DNA of 64,000 nt, taken from assembly GCA_036644995.1 (NCBI GenBank), contig JAVXOZ010000008.1, positions 13,897 to 77,896 on the forward strand, read 5' to 3'. The stretch is from Cryptoclostridium sp036644995. GTDB lineage: Bacteria; Bacillota; Dehalobacteriia; UBA7702. Shown in pieces: positions 45,385 through 54,490 of this stretch (position 1 is the stretch's first letter; every line of letters begins with the position of its first letter). The notes under the pieces were generated by a model. That model was not told the origin of the DNA, ran no database searches, and was given only the letters and a program-made list of their open reading frames with translations. The translations under genes and the position numbers were made by a program.

Positions 45385-45405
45385 GTATTAATTAGGAGGT
45401 AACCA

Positions 45406-45762
45406 ATGTATTTAGATTTCAATCTTGAAACCATTGAACCTACCGAATTGGTGGAAACTGCTCACAATTTAAAAGCCCAAGGCTATCGCATGGTACAAAT
45501 TTGCGCCACAAAAATTCCTGAAGCTTTTGAACTAACTTATAGTTTCGATAAAGATCATGAACTCTACAATTATCGTGTAGTATTACCCGAAAATGAAGAA
45601 ATCATGAGCATTACCGATTCCTATTTTGCAGCTTTCGTTTATGAAAATGAAATGAAAGACCTTTTCGGTATTAAAATTAACCATATCGCTCTGGACTTCC
45701 AAGGTGGATTCTTCGTTACCGGAGAACCTACCCCCTGGAAAATTAGCGGAAGCGATAAATAA
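45406..45762 (+). CDS. echD: Ech-type hydrogenase subunit EchD (NuoC-like)
   Basis: A 118-residue soluble subunit related to the NuoC/HycE N-terminal 30-kDa domain (Y-F-AFVYENEMKDLFGIKI near 84-100). It has no cofactor motif and should help hold EchE on the complex. AGGAGG precedes the ATG; echE follows after 16 bp. Confidence 0.92.
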   Translation: MYLDFNLETIEPTELVETAHNLKAQGYRMVQICATKIPEAFELTYSFDKDHELYNYRVVLPENEEIMSITDSYFAAFVYENEMKDLFGIKINHIALDFQGGFFVTGEPTPWKISGSDK

Positions 45763-45778
45763 GAAAGGAAGGTAGATT

Positions 45779-46858
45779 ATGGCTAAGCAAACTATTATTC
45801 CTTTCGGACCCCAGCATCCGGTTTTACCGGAACCTGTTCATCTTGATTTAGTGATGGAAGATGAAACCGTTGTTCAAGCTATTCCCTCTATCGGATTTGT
45901 ACATAGAGGACTTGAAAAATTGGTGGAAAAAAAGGAATACACCGAATTAATGTATGTAACCGAACGTATCTGTGGGATTTGTGCTTTTGGTCATAACTGG
46001 GGCTACTGTTTAGCAGCCGAAGGTTTGATGAAAATTGAAATTCCCGAAAGAGCTGAATACTTAAGAACTTTATGGCATGAAATGTCCAGAGTTCACAGCC
46101 ATTTATTGTGGCTTGGTCTTTTAGCAGACTCCTTCGGTTTTGAAAGTTTATTTATGCACTGTTGGCGTGTGAGAGAGCAAGTTCTCGACCTTTTTGAAAA
46201 AACAACCGGTGGTCGTGTTATTTTCTCTGTTTGCAAAGTTGGTGGTGTTCATAGAGATATTTCTCCTGAAGTATTGGAAGAAATTGCTACTACAATGGAA
46301 AAAATGAAAAAAGATTTTAAGGAATTAGCTGACGTTTTCATTAATGATGTTTCCGTTAAAAACCGTACAGTTGGCGTTGGTACCGTATCCAAAGCTGATG
46401 CTGAAGCTCTCTGTGCTGTTGGACCCACTGCTCGTGGTTCCGGTGTTGTTACCGATATTCGTTTAACAGGCCCCGGAGTTTACCAAAAAGTTGGTTTTGA
46501 ACCCATTGTAGAACAAGGTGGCGACTGCTATTCTCGTGCTGTTGTCAGAGTTAAAGAAGTTTTCCAATCCATGGATATGGTAGCAGAACTTTGCCGTACC
46601 ATGCCTGAAGGCGAAATTGCCGTACCTGTTAAAGGTAAACCCAATGGCGAATTTGCCGCTCGCTTGGAACAACCCAGAGGCGAAGCATATTATTACTTAA
46701 AAGGCAATGACAGTAAATTCTTGGAAAGAATGCGTATCAGAACACCTACCAATATCAATATTCCTTTCATGGTGCAAGCCTTGGCAGGATGCGATTTAGC
46801 TGATGTCCCTGTAATCGTTCTGAGTATTGACCCTTGCATTAGCTGTACAGAAAGATAA
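45779..46858 (+). CDS. echE: Ech-type [NiFe] hydrogenase large subunit EchE
   Basis: The 359-residue catalytic subunit that reduces protons to hydrogen. The two CxxC Ni-Fe ligand pairs are both present, ERICGICAFGHN (about 62-73) and DPCISCTER at the very end (351-359). The protein stops directly after this last motif. Most [NiFe] large subunits have a C-terminal extension removed by a specific protease; it is absent here, as reported for some Ech/Coo enzymes. This agrees with the lack of a HycI/HybD-type protease gene in the operon. Confidence 0.96.
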   Translation: MAKQTIIPFGPQHPVLPEPVHLDLVMEDETVVQAIPSIGFVHRGLEKLVEKKEYTELMYVTERICGICAFGHNWGYCLAAEGLMKIEIPERAEYLRTLWHEMSRVHSHLLWLGLLADSFGFESLFMHCWRVREQVLDLFEKTTGGRVIFSVCKVGGVHRDISPEVLEEIATTMEKMKKDFKELADVFINDVSVKNRTVGVGTVSKADAEALCAVGPTARGSGVVTDIRLTGPGVYQKVGFEPIVEQGGDCYSRAVVRVKEVFQSMDMVAELCRTMPEGEIAVPVKGKPNGEFAARLEQPRGEAYYYLKGNDSKFLERMRIRTPTNINIPFMVQALAGCDLADVPVIVLSIDPCISCTER

Positions 46859-46868
46859 GGAGGTAGAC

Positions 46869-47252
46869 ATGGCAGCATTTAAAATGGGTAAAGTAGTGTT
46901 GAGAAGCCTGTTTAAAAAGCCGGCTACCCTCATGTATCCCGTCGTACCCCGGGAATATACCCCCATAACAAAGGGGCATATGACTATCGATATTGATACA
47001 TGTATCTTTTGTGGGCTTTGTGCTAAAAAATGCCCCACCAATGCGATTACAATTGATCGTGAAGCCAGAACATGGAGCATTGAAAGAATGAATTGTATCC
47101 AATGCAGCTGCTGTGCTTGGGCGTGTAAACAGGATAGCTTAAAAATGGATCCTTTATACACCACACCATCCACAGAAAAAATTGTTGACTTGGTTCAAGG
47201 ACCTCCCAAAAAAGAAAAGAAACCGGCCGCAACAGAAGGTGCAGCAGTTTAA
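46869..47252 (+). CDS. echF: Ech-type hydrogenase ferredoxin-like subunit EchF
   Basis: A 127-residue polyferredoxin with two [4Fe-4S] motifs, CIFCGLCAKKCP (about 45-56) and CIQCSCCAWACK (about 77-88), and a Lys/Pro/Ala-rich tail. It should pass electrons from ferredoxin to EchC. I start it at ATG 46869 behind AAGGAGG; an in-frame extension back to 46827 would lie inside echE. Confidence 0.95.
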   Translation: MAAFKMGKVVLRSLFKKPATLMYPVVPREYTPITKGHMTIDIDTCIFCGLCAKKCPTNAITIDREARTWSIERMNCIQCSCCAWACKQDSLKMDPLYTTPSTEKIVDLVQGPPKKEKKPAATEGAAV

Positions 47253-47277
47253 TCGCTGTTGCTTATAAGGTGAATCA

Positions 47278-47622
47278 ATGCACGAATTTCCAATTACCCA
47301 ACAAATTATAAAATTAGCTGAAAAGCACGCAAAGGAAAACGGTGCTTCTGCTGTAACCAAGGTAAACTTGGTTGTAGGACTGTATTCAGGTTTCATTGGT
47401 GAAAGTATACAAATGTATTTTGATGTTATTGCAGAAGGTACTCTTTGTGAAAATGCCACCATTGAAATAAAAGCCGTTAAGCCAAAGTTAAAATGCAGTA
47501 AATGTGGTGAACTTTTTGAAAGACAGCCTATGTCTTTTAAATGCCCCTATTGTGATGGCGAAGGTGAACCCACAAAAATTGGAAAAGAATTCTATATTGA
47601 TTCCATAGAAATTGAAGCATAA
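47278..47622 (+). CDS. hypA: HypA, nickel-insertion accessory protein
   Basis: A 114-residue nickel metallochaperone. The N-terminal MHEF supplies the nickel-binding His2, and two CxxC pairs (CSKCGE and CPYCDG, about 72-95) form the structural zinc site. It follows echF by 25 bp and starts the maturation part of the operon. Confidence 0.95.
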   Translation: MHEFPITQQIIKLAEKHAKENGASAVTKVNLVVGLYSGFIGESIQMYFDVIAEGTLCENATIEIKAVKPKLKCSKCGELFERQPMSFKCPYCDGEGEPTKIGKEFYIDSIEIEA

Positions 47623-47623
47623 T

Positions 47624-47656
47624 TTATGGGGCAGGTGATTATCGCCTGCCCCATAA
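47624..47656 (+). other. Strong hairpin between hypA and hypB without a T tract
   Basis: TTATGGGGCAGG and CCTGCCCCATAA form a 12-bp, GC-rich stem. The following bases (TTCCTTTAAAAGG) are not a terminator tail, so it may be an RNA processing or stability element that sets different levels for ech-hypA and hypBFCDE. Confidence 0.6.
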
Positions 47657-47678
47657 TTCCTTTAAAAGGAGAAGAAAG

Positions 47679-48335
47679 ATGCATGATATTTTAAAAATTG
47701 ATTTAAAAGAAAACATTCATGATGAAAACGACCATATTGCAGTTCACGTCAAAGAAGATATGACGGAAAAAGATGTAATGGTTATCAACGTTATGGGCGC
47801 ACCCGGTGTTGGTAAAACCACAACTTTAAAAAATATTTTTAAACATTTAAAAGATTCCAAGCCTTATGTTATTGAAGGCGATATTGAAAGCGATATTGAT
47901 ACCAAAGATTTGCAAAATATGGGGATTACAACTTTTCAAATAAATACCTTTGGAGCTTGTCATTTAGATGCACCCATGATTCGTGATGCTGTTAAAAAAA
48001 TAGATTTCGATAAAAAGGGTATTCTATTTATTGAAAATATAGGCAATCTTGTTTGTCCTGCGGAATTTTCCATTGGCGAACATGTTAAAATGTTAATAAC
48101 CACAGCTACTGATGGTAGTGATAAACCATATAAATATCCTTTGGCTTTTGAAAAAGCAGATATTATTATTATCAATAAATGTGATTTATTACCTTATGTT
48201 GATTTTGATGAAGAATTTTTTATGAAGGGTGTACGTGCCCAAAACAAAAATGTGCCTGTGTTTAAAGTATCCGGTCGCTCCGGTGAAGGGTATGATAAAG
48301 TTACCGCTTGGTTAGAAGCTCATGGTACAAAATAA
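47679..48335 (+). CDS. hypB: HypB, GTPase for nickel insertion
   Basis: A 218-residue SIMIBI GTPase that works with HypA in loading nickel. The P-loop is GAPGVGKTT (about 45-53); EGDIESDID and IINKCDLLPYVDFD (about 164-177) are switch and NKxD motifs. It lacks the His-rich N-terminus that some HypB proteins use to store nickel. Confidence 0.95.
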   Translation: MHDILKIDLKENIHDENDHIAVHVKEDMTEKDVMVINVMGAPGVGKTTTLKNIFKHLKDSKPYVIEGDIESDIDTKDLQNMGITTFQINTFGACHLDAPMIRDAVKKIDFDKKGILFIENIGNLVCPAEFSIGEHVKMLITTATDGSDKPYKYPLAFEKADIIIINKCDLLPYVDFDEEFFMKGVRAQNKNVPVFKVSGRSGEGYDKVTAWLEAHGTK

Positions 48336-48366
48336 TACAGAATTTATAGGAAAGGGGGCTTACGCC

Positions 48367-50688
48367 ATGATTACGGTGAGAATTCGCATATGGGGCATCG
48401 TGCAAGGTGTGGGCTTTCGTCCATTTATAGCCAAATTGGCTGATAAATTGAATATTAAAGGTAATGTTCGTAACATTGGTGGTCTTGTGGATATTACCGT
48501 CACTGATACAAAAGCAAATATTGATGATTTTATTGATAAAATTAAAAGTGAAAAACCTTTGCCCGCAGAAATTGTGCATCTTAAAATTGAAAATTTGCCC
48601 CTGCTAAATTTTACTGATTTTACCATTATAAACAGTGGCGAGGGTGATAATGAAGTTGCAATGATTCCCGGCGATTTGGCAATTTGTCCCCAATGTTTAG
48701 AAGATATGGGGGAAAAATCAAATCCACGATACAATCATCCTTTTATCAGCTGTATGGCGTGTGGACCTCGCTATACTATAATTGATAAAATTCCTTATGA
48801 CCGTGAAAACACAGCCATGGTTGATTTTCCCATGTGTGATTTTTGTAATGGTGAATATACTGATAGAAAAGACCGAAGATACCATGCCCAAACTATTTCC
48901 TGCCATAATTGTGGGCCGGAACTGCTTTTGTATAACAGTGATTTAACAGCTGAAAAGGCAATAGAAAAAGCTTGCAGCTTATTAAAGGCAGGAAAAATAA
49001 TAGCACTTAAAGGTGTTGGTGGATATAATTTTGTTGCCACTCCCTTTAATAATGAAACAGTTTTAAATTTACGAAAATTAAAAGGCAGGGAAGAAAAGCC
49101 TTTTGCGGTAATGTTTAATAATCTTGAAGAAATTAAAGAATACTGTAAAGTATCAAAAGAAGAAGCTGAATTACTTAACAGCAGTGCCAAACCTATTGTA
49201 TTGCTTTTTACCATGGGTCAACCATTTGCCCTTGAAACTTCTAAAACCAGTCGCTATACAGGTGCTTTTTTACCCAGCATGGGTTTACATCATCTTTTAC
49301 TAAATGAGTGTGGGCCATTAATAGTAACCAGTGCCAATTTAGCGGATATGCCCATGATTAAAGAAGATGAGGAAATGTTTTCACTTTATGAAGAAAACAA
49401 AGATTTATTGGAGGCGGTATTTTATCACCAGCGTGATATCCGTGTGAGTGTTGATGATTCCGTGGTACGGGTGATAGACGGTCAACCCCAAATTATCAGG
49501 CGTTCCAAGGGTTATGCTCCTGTTCCCTTGTATTTAAAGGGTGAGGAAAATATTGAAAAAGAGCAAATGATTTTAGCTTTGGGCGGTGAATTAAAATCGG
49601 CTTTCACTTTGAGCAAAGGTAATTTTGCTTACGTTAGCCAATTTTTCGGTGATCTTGTGGCGGATAATATCCGAAAACTTTATGTGGAAAATATTGAGAG
49701 AATGAAATCTCTTTTTAGAATAGAACCAAATTTGGTGGTGACTGATACGCACCCCAGATATTTTACCCATGATTTTGGTGAAGAATATGCCAAAAAACAT
49801 AATATACCTTTATTAAAAGTTCAACATCATCATGCTCATGTTGCTTCTGTAATGGCGGAACACCACATAGAGGATGCAGTTATCGGAGTTAGCTTTGATG
49901 GCACGGGATATGGTGACGATGGCAATATTTGGGGCGGAGAATTTTTGCTTTGTAAAGGCAGTAAATTTGTGCGTATGGGGCATCTGGCATATACACCGAT
50001 GATCGGTGGGGATAATTCCATGAAAGAGGGCTGGAAATCTGCCATGTGCTACATTGCCTCGGTGGGTGAAGTTGCGGAAAAAATTCCCTTGGCAATGGAT
50101 AGCCGTTATGCCATGGTAAAAGCCGCTTTGCGCCACGGTATAAACACCATTTATAATTCCAGTATGGGCAGGCTTTTTGATGCTGTTGCCGCTGCCATGG
50201 GCATACATGATGAAAACAGGTATGAGGGTGAATGTGCCATTATGTTGGAAAATGCCGCTGCCTTAGGTAAGGACAAAGGTGTGGTACCTTATATTATGAC
50301 TTTCCTTTTTTGGGAAGAAGATGGTATTTATAATATTTCCTCAGCTACGATTTTTCAGGCTATTGCCAAAGGCTTATCTTTGGGTGTTTCCAAAGAATCC
50401 ATGGCTCTTGGTTTTCATGAAGCGGTGGCAAAAATGGTTTTATCACTGTGTGAAAAAATCAGTAAAAAAACCGCAGTAAAAAATATAGTATTGACAGGCG
50501 GAGTTTTTCAGAATAAAATTTTAATGGAAGCAACTTTGGAATTGCTCCGTGAAGAAGATTTTAACATTTATTATAATATTTCCGTAGGAACCAATGATGG
50601 TGGAATATCGTTGGGACAAACATATATCGGAATGGAGTATTTAAAGGAGAGTAAAAATGTGCATTGCAATGCCGGGAAAAATAGTTGA
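48367..50688 (+). CDS. hypF: HypF, carbamoyltransferase for Fe-cyanide ligand synthesis
   Basis: A ~773-residue protein that transfers carbamoyl phosphate, via carbamoyl-AMP, to the HypE cysteine. Domains in order are acylphosphatase (GIVQGVGFRPF at the N-terminus), two zinc fingers (CPQC to CMACG, CDFC to CHNCG), a YrdC-like domain and a Kae1-like C-terminus with HHHAHVASVMAEH. Start chosen at ATG 48367 behind AAAGGGGG; a longer frame from 48322 overlaps hypB and lacks a site. Confidence 0.95.
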   Translation: MITVRIRIWGIVQGVGFRPFIAKLADKLNIKGNVRNIGGLVDITVTDTKANIDDFIDKIKSEKPLPAEIVHLKIENLPLLNFTDFTIINSGEGDNEVAMIPGDLAICPQCLEDMGEKSNPRYNHPFISCMACGPRYTIIDKIPYDRENTAMVDFPMCDFCNGEYTDRKDRRYHAQTISCHNCGPELLLYNSDLTAEKAIEKACSLLKAGKIIALKGVGGYNFVATPFNNETVLNLRKLKGREEKPFAVMFNNLEEIKEYCKVSKEEAELLNSSAKPIVLLFTMGQPFALETSKTSRYTGAFLPSMGLHHLLLNECGPLIVTSANLADMPMIKEDEEMFSLYEENKDLLEAVFYHQRDIRVSVDDSVVRVIDGQPQIIRRSKGYAPVPLYLKGEENIEKEQMILALGGELKSAFTLSKGNFAYVSQFFGDLVADNIRKLYVENIERMKSLFRIEPNLVVTDTHPRYFTHDFGEEYAKKHNIPLLKVQHHHAHVASVMAEHHIEDAVIGVSFDGTGYGDDGNIWGGEFLLCKGSKFVRMGHLAYTPMIGGDNSMKEGWKSAMCYIASVGEVAEKIPLAMDSRYAMVKAALRHGINTIYNSSMGRLFDAVAAAMGIHDENRYEGECAIMLENAAALGKDKGVVPYIMTFLFWEEDGIYNISSATIFQAIAKGLSLGVSKESMALGFHEAVAKMVLSLCEKISKKTAVKNIVLTGGVFQNKILMEATLELLREEDFNIYYNISVGTNDGGISLGQTYIGMEYLKESKNVHCNAGKNS

Positions 50689-50872
50689 AATTCAAGGGCA
50701 TAGGGCTAAGGTAGATTTTAGCGGTACCGTAGTTAATGCCAATGTAATGATGGTAGATGCCAAAGTTGGTGAATACGTATTGGTTCATGCAGGTTGTGCC
50801 ATTGAGGTACTTTCTCAAAGCCGTGCTCAGGAATTAATGTCTATTTTTGATGAAATGGAAGCGGATATATGA
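50657..50872 (+). CDS. hypC: HypC, hydrogenase assembly chaperone
   Basis: A 71-residue chaperone that carries the Fe(CN)2CO unit with HypD. It begins MCIAMPGKIVEI, with the essential Cys2. It overlaps hypF by 32 bp and hypD by 4 bp. Confidence 0.96.
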   Translation: MCIAMPGKIVEIQGHRAKVDFSGTVVNANVMMVDAKVGEYVLVHAGCAIEVLSQSRAQELMSIFDEMEADI

Positions 50873-51912
50873 ACAGCGCAGAGGTTATAAATTATCTAAA
50901 AGAATACCAAGGCAGGGAAATAAAATTAATGGAAGTTTGCGGAACTCATACCTCGGCAATTTTTAAAAATGGTATCCGTTCACTGATTTCTCCAAAAATT
51001 AAGTTAATTTCAGGCCCCGGTTGTCCCGTATGTGTTACCCCGGCTGCTTATATAGATAAATGTATTGAATATGCAAAAAAAGAAAATCATGTGCTATATA
51101 CATTTGGTGATATGATTAAAGTAACAGGCACTACTCAAAGTTTAGCCATGGCTAAAGGTGAAGGTGCCAAAGTGGAGCTAATGTTTTCCCCTGTGGAAGT
51201 GGTGGAAAAAGCAAAAAATAACCCCCAAACCACTTTTGTTATTGCTGCGGTGGGTTTTGAAACCACAATCCCCACATATTCCGTAGCATTGGAAGAAGCC
51301 TTGTCACAGGGTGTAAAAAATATTAAGTTGGTTACGGCATTAAAAACCGCATTGCCTGCTTTAGATTGGATATGTGCCAATGAAAAGGGTATAGATGGTT
51401 TCATTTGTCCCGGGCATGTCAGCGTTATTACAGGCAGTGAAATATATGCAGATTTGGCAGCAAAATATAAAAAGCCTTTTGTGGTTGCAGGTTTTGAGGG
51501 CGAACATCTTTTGGCTGTGATTTATGATTTGGTGAAACAAATTGAAAATAATACAAGCGAAGTTGAAAATCTTTACCAAAATGCAGTAAAAACCAATGGT
51601 AATATAAAAGCTTTAACTTTAATTGATAAGTACTTTATACCGGGAAATGCCATGTGGCGAGGTTTGGGTATTATACCTGATTCGGGTATGTATTTAAAGG
51701 AGCAGTATAGCCAATATGATGGTGGCAGTTTTGGTCTTGATAAAGATGTGGAATTGCCAAAATCTTGCAGATGCTCCGAGGTGATAGTTGGGCGCATAAA
51801 TCCCAATCAGTGCCCTATGTTTGGTAAATCATGCAACCCCACCAACCCTTATGGTCCATGTATGGTATCAGCGGAAGGTGCTTGCGGTATTTGGTACAGA
51901 AATATAATTTAG
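50869..51912 (+). CDS. hypD: HypD, Fe-ligand assembly scaffold
   Basis: A 347-residue protein on which the Fe(CN)2CO group is put together. Functional cysteines are visible in EVCGTHTSA (about 23-31), GPGCPVCVTP (about 51-60) and the C-terminal [4Fe-4S] ligands in QCPMFGKSC and GPC/GAC. Coupled to hypC by a 4-bp overlap. Confidence 0.96.
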   Translation: MNSAEVINYLKEYQGREIKLMEVCGTHTSAIFKNGIRSLISPKIKLISGPGCPVCVTPAAYIDKCIEYAKKENHVLYTFGDMIKVTGTTQSLAMAKGEGAKVELMFSPVEVVEKAKNNPQTTFVIAAVGFETTIPTYSVALEEALSQGVKNIKLVTALKTALPALDWICANEKGIDGFICPGHVSVITGSEIYADLAAKYKKPFVVAGFEGEHLLAVIYDLVKQIENNTSEVENLYQNAVKTNGNIKALTLIDKYFIPGNAMWRGLGIIPDSGMYLKEQYSQYDGGSFGLDKDVELPKSCRCSEVIVGRINPNQCPMFGKSCNPTNPYGPCMVSAEGACGIWYRNII

Positions 51913-51924
51913 TAAAGAAAACTG

Positions 51925-52917
51925 ATGAGGTACGTAATGAAAATAACAATGGCACATGGCAGTGGCGGTAAATCTTCTGCGGAATTGATGCAACAAATTT
52001 TCGGCAAACACTTCAGTAATGAAATATTGAACAAAATGGAAGATGCTGCTGTTTTGGAAATTAATGGTAAAATAGCTTTTAGCACTGATTCTTTTGTGGT
52101 AACGCCTACAATTTTTAAGGGTGGAGATATTGGTAAATTAGCTGTTTGCGGCACAGTTAACGACCTTTTGATGATGGGGGCAAAGCCTCTTTATCTCACC
52201 TCAGCCTATATTTTAGAAGAAGGCTTGGAATTGGAAAAGCTGGATATTATTGCGGAATCTATGGCTAAAACAGCTAAAGATGCAGGGGTAAAGATAGTGG
52301 CAGGTGATACCAAAGTGGTGGAAGGCAATGGCGGTTTAATGATAAATACCACAGGTATTGGCATTATACCCCAAGATAGAGATATCAGTGCGGCAAATTT
52401 AAAACCCGGGGATGCGGTTATAGTTTCCGGCTTTTTAGGGGATCACCATGCTTGTATCCTCAGTGCCAGAATGGAATTGGAAAATAATATAAAAAGTGAT
52501 TGTGCTCCTTTAAATTCCATTGTTGATTCACTTTTTCAATGTGGTGTGCAAGTAAAGGCAATGCGTGATGTAACCCGTGGTGGTCTTGGTACCATGCTTA
52601 ACGAATTGGCAAATACATCGGGCACCGCCATTGAAATAGAAGAAAAAAATATTCCTGTGCGTGATGATGTGCGTGGCTTTTGTGATATACTGGGCTTAGA
52701 CCCTCTCTATATGGGTAACGAAGGTAAAATGCTGGTAGTGGTTGAGGGGGAAGATGCCAATAAAGCTTTGGCACAAATAAAAAGTACAGAGTTGGGCAAA
52801 GATGCTCTTATTTTAGGTTATGTAAAATCCGGAAAAGGCGTAACTATGAAAACCAGGCTTGGGGGCACAAGGGTTGTGGATATGCTTTACGGTGAAGGCT
52901 TGCCCAGAATTTGTTAA
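51925..52917 (+). CDS. hypE: HypE, thiocyanate-carrying dehydratase
   Basis: A 330-residue PurM-like protein that dehydrates the carbamoyl group to cyanide on its C-terminal cysteine. That Cys ends the protein (LPRIC). AHGSGGKSS near the N-terminus, FSTDSFVV and GDTKVVEG are the family motifs. The first ATG (51925) and one four codons later (51937) are both possible starts. It completes the hyp set; no separate protease gene follows. Confidence 0.95.
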   Translation: MRYVMKITMAHGSGGKSSAELMQQIFGKHFSNEILNKMEDAAVLEINGKIAFSTDSFVVTPTIFKGGDIGKLAVCGTVNDLLMMGAKPLYLTSAYILEEGLELEKLDIIAESMAKTAKDAGVKIVAGDTKVVEGNGGLMINTTGIGIIPQDRDISAANLKPGDAVIVSGFLGDHHACILSARMELENNIKSDCAPLNSIVDSLFQCGVQVKAMRDVTRGGLGTMLNELANTSGTAIEIEEKNIPVRDDVRGFCDILGLDPLYMGNEGKMLVVVEGEDANKALAQIKSTELGKDALILGYVKSGKGVTMKTRLGGTRVVDMLYGEGLPRIC

Positions 52918-52929
52918 AGGAGAATTAAC

Positions 52930-53823
52930 ATGAATAAAAAAATGCTATTTCTTTTTAACCCCAAAGCGGGTAAAAGTTCTATAAAAAACAGTCTTTCCGA
53001 TATTTTAAATATATTTACCGTAGGGGGGTACGATTTAATGGTGCACCCCAGTCAAGCTCCTATGGATATGGAAGAATTTGTAACCCAACGTGGTAAGGAA
53101 TTTGATGTTATTGTAACCTGCGGTGGAGATGGCAGCTTAAATGAAACCATAAATGGTTTGATGCAGTTAGATAATCCGCCGCCATTGGGCTATATACCCA
53201 CAGGCACAATGAACGATTTTGCCGCCAGCCATAATATTTCTAAAAATATGTTGGTTGCTGCCAAAGATATTGTCAGAGGCAAAATTGCAAGAACGGATAT
53301 TGGTAAATTTAACGACCATTATTTTTCTTACGTTGCGGCTTTTGGTGCATTTACCGATGTTTCTTACGGTACTCCCCAGGAAAGCAAAAATGTTTTTGGC
53401 AAAAATGCTTATATTTTAGAGGGTATTAAAAGAATACCAACTTTGGCATCTTATCATATTATTTTGGAGTATGAAGATAAAATAATGGAAGATGATTTTA
53501 TCTATGGGATGATGAGCAACTCTATTTCCATAGGCGGAATGAAAATGGCAAAAAAGACTGCGGTTTCCATGAATGATGGTTATTTTGAAGTAAATTTGGT
53601 AAAAAAAGAACTTAGCGATTTTTTTAATGCCACCACGCTTTTGGGTGCGGTAATCAGCTTGGATTTAATAAATAATAAGTCCTTATTTAGCTTTAAAGCA
53701 AAAAAAATAACCGTTCGCCATAAGGAGGGGTTATCTTGGACTCTGGATGGTGAATTTGGTGGTGTATGTACTGAAGCTGTTATTGAAAGCAAAAAAGAAG
53801 CTTTGGAAATTTTTGTGCCCTGA
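52930..53823 (+). CDS. Diacylglycerol/lipid kinase-family protein
   Basis: A 297-residue protein of the DagK/YegS/BmrU family. NPKAGKSS (about 10-17), the GGDGSLNETINGL catalytic loop (about 62-74) and PTGTMNDFA (about 89-97) are clear. Such enzymes phosphorylate lipids such as diacylglycerol. It starts 12 bp after hypE with AAAGGAG, so it is probably the last gene of the ech-hyp transcript, with no obvious functional link. Confidence 0.9.
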   Translation: MNKKMLFLFNPKAGKSSIKNSLSDILNIFTVGGYDLMVHPSQAPMDMEEFVTQRGKEFDVIVTCGGDGSLNETINGLMQLDNPPPLGYIPTGTMNDFAASHNISKNMLVAAKDIVRGKIARTDIGKFNDHYFSYVAAFGAFTDVSYGTPQESKNVFGKNAYILEGIKRIPTLASYHIILEYEDKIMEDDFIYGMMSNSISIGGMKMAKKTAVSMNDGYFEVNLVKKELSDFFNATTLLGAVISLDLINNKSLFSFKAKKITVRHKEGLSWTLDGEFGGVCTEAVIESKKEALEIFVP

Positions 53824-53896
53824 TAAAACCAATTTTTTTAACTAATTTTTTATAAAAGAATAATTATTGGTAGTTAAATTTTATTTAGTTGCAATC

Positions 53897-53929
53897 AATT
53901 CCCAACAAAAAACTGTTGGGAATTTTTTT
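53897..53929 (+). terminator. Terminator of the ech-hyp operon
   Basis: AATTCCCAACA and TGTTGGGAATT form a stem followed by seven T. Confidence 0.88.
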
Positions 53930-53959
53930 GTATATTTAAAAACTACACAGGGCAAAATA
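53930..53959 (+). promoter_or_regulatory. Candidate sigma-G promoter of spoVAC-AD-AE
   Basis: GTATA (53930-53934) and CAAAATA (53953-53959) have an 18-base spacer, close to the forespore consensus and well placed for spoVA, a known sigma-G target. Confidence 0.55.
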
Positions 53960-53994
53960 GCTTTGTATGTTTAATTATCTTTGGAGGTTTAATT

Positions 53995-54489
53995 ATGAAT
54001 GATATATTAAAAGATTCTTTAGCAAAAGAATTGGAAAAAGCCCAAAAAATATCTTACGAAGATTTAGTTAAAGAAACTAAGCCAAAAACTCCATATTTTA
54101 AGAATATGCTTTTTGCATTTTTGATTGGGGGATTAATTTGCGCTATTGGTCAAATCTGCTTGGAGATTTTTTTATTTTGGGGCTTTACGGAAAAATTGGG
54201 GGTAACTTTATCTTTAATTACCCTTATTTTTTTAGGTGCTTTATTAACAGGGTTGGGACTTTACGATAAAATAGGAAAATATGCCGGGGCAGGCTCTATT
54301 GTGCCTATTAGCGGCTTTGCAAACTCCATGGTGGCACCTGCCATGGAATGGCGTTCCGAGGGCTATATTTTGGGTTTGGCAGTTAAAATTTTCACATTGG
54401 CGGGGCCTGTAATTGTTTATGGAATTTGTGGTTCTGTTATCCTGGGCTTAATAAAATACATTTATTGGTTTATTAAAGGTGGTTGGTAA
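53995..54489 (+). CDS. spoVAC: SpoVAC, spore DPA channel subunit
   Basis: A 164-residue protein with about four membrane helices. SpoVAC is a mechanosensitive channel in the inner spore membrane that moves Ca-dipicolinic acid. The SIVPISGFANSMVAPAMEWRSEG block (spanning about 102-124) is the family hallmark. GGAGG before the ATG. It opens a three-gene operon. Confidence 0.94.
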   Translation: MNDILKDSLAKELEKAQKISYEDLVKETKPKTPYFKNMLFAFLIGGLICAIGQICLEIFLFWGFTEKLGVTLSLITLIFLGALLTGLGLYDKIGKYAGAGSIVPISGFANSMVAPAMEWRSEGYILGLAVKIFTLAGPVIVYGICGSVILGLIKYIYWFIKGGW

Positions 54490-54490
54490 A

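Noticed and set aside
49813..50208. 131-codon minus-strand frame inside hypF
   Set aside because: Shadow of the conserved Kae1-like domain of hypF.
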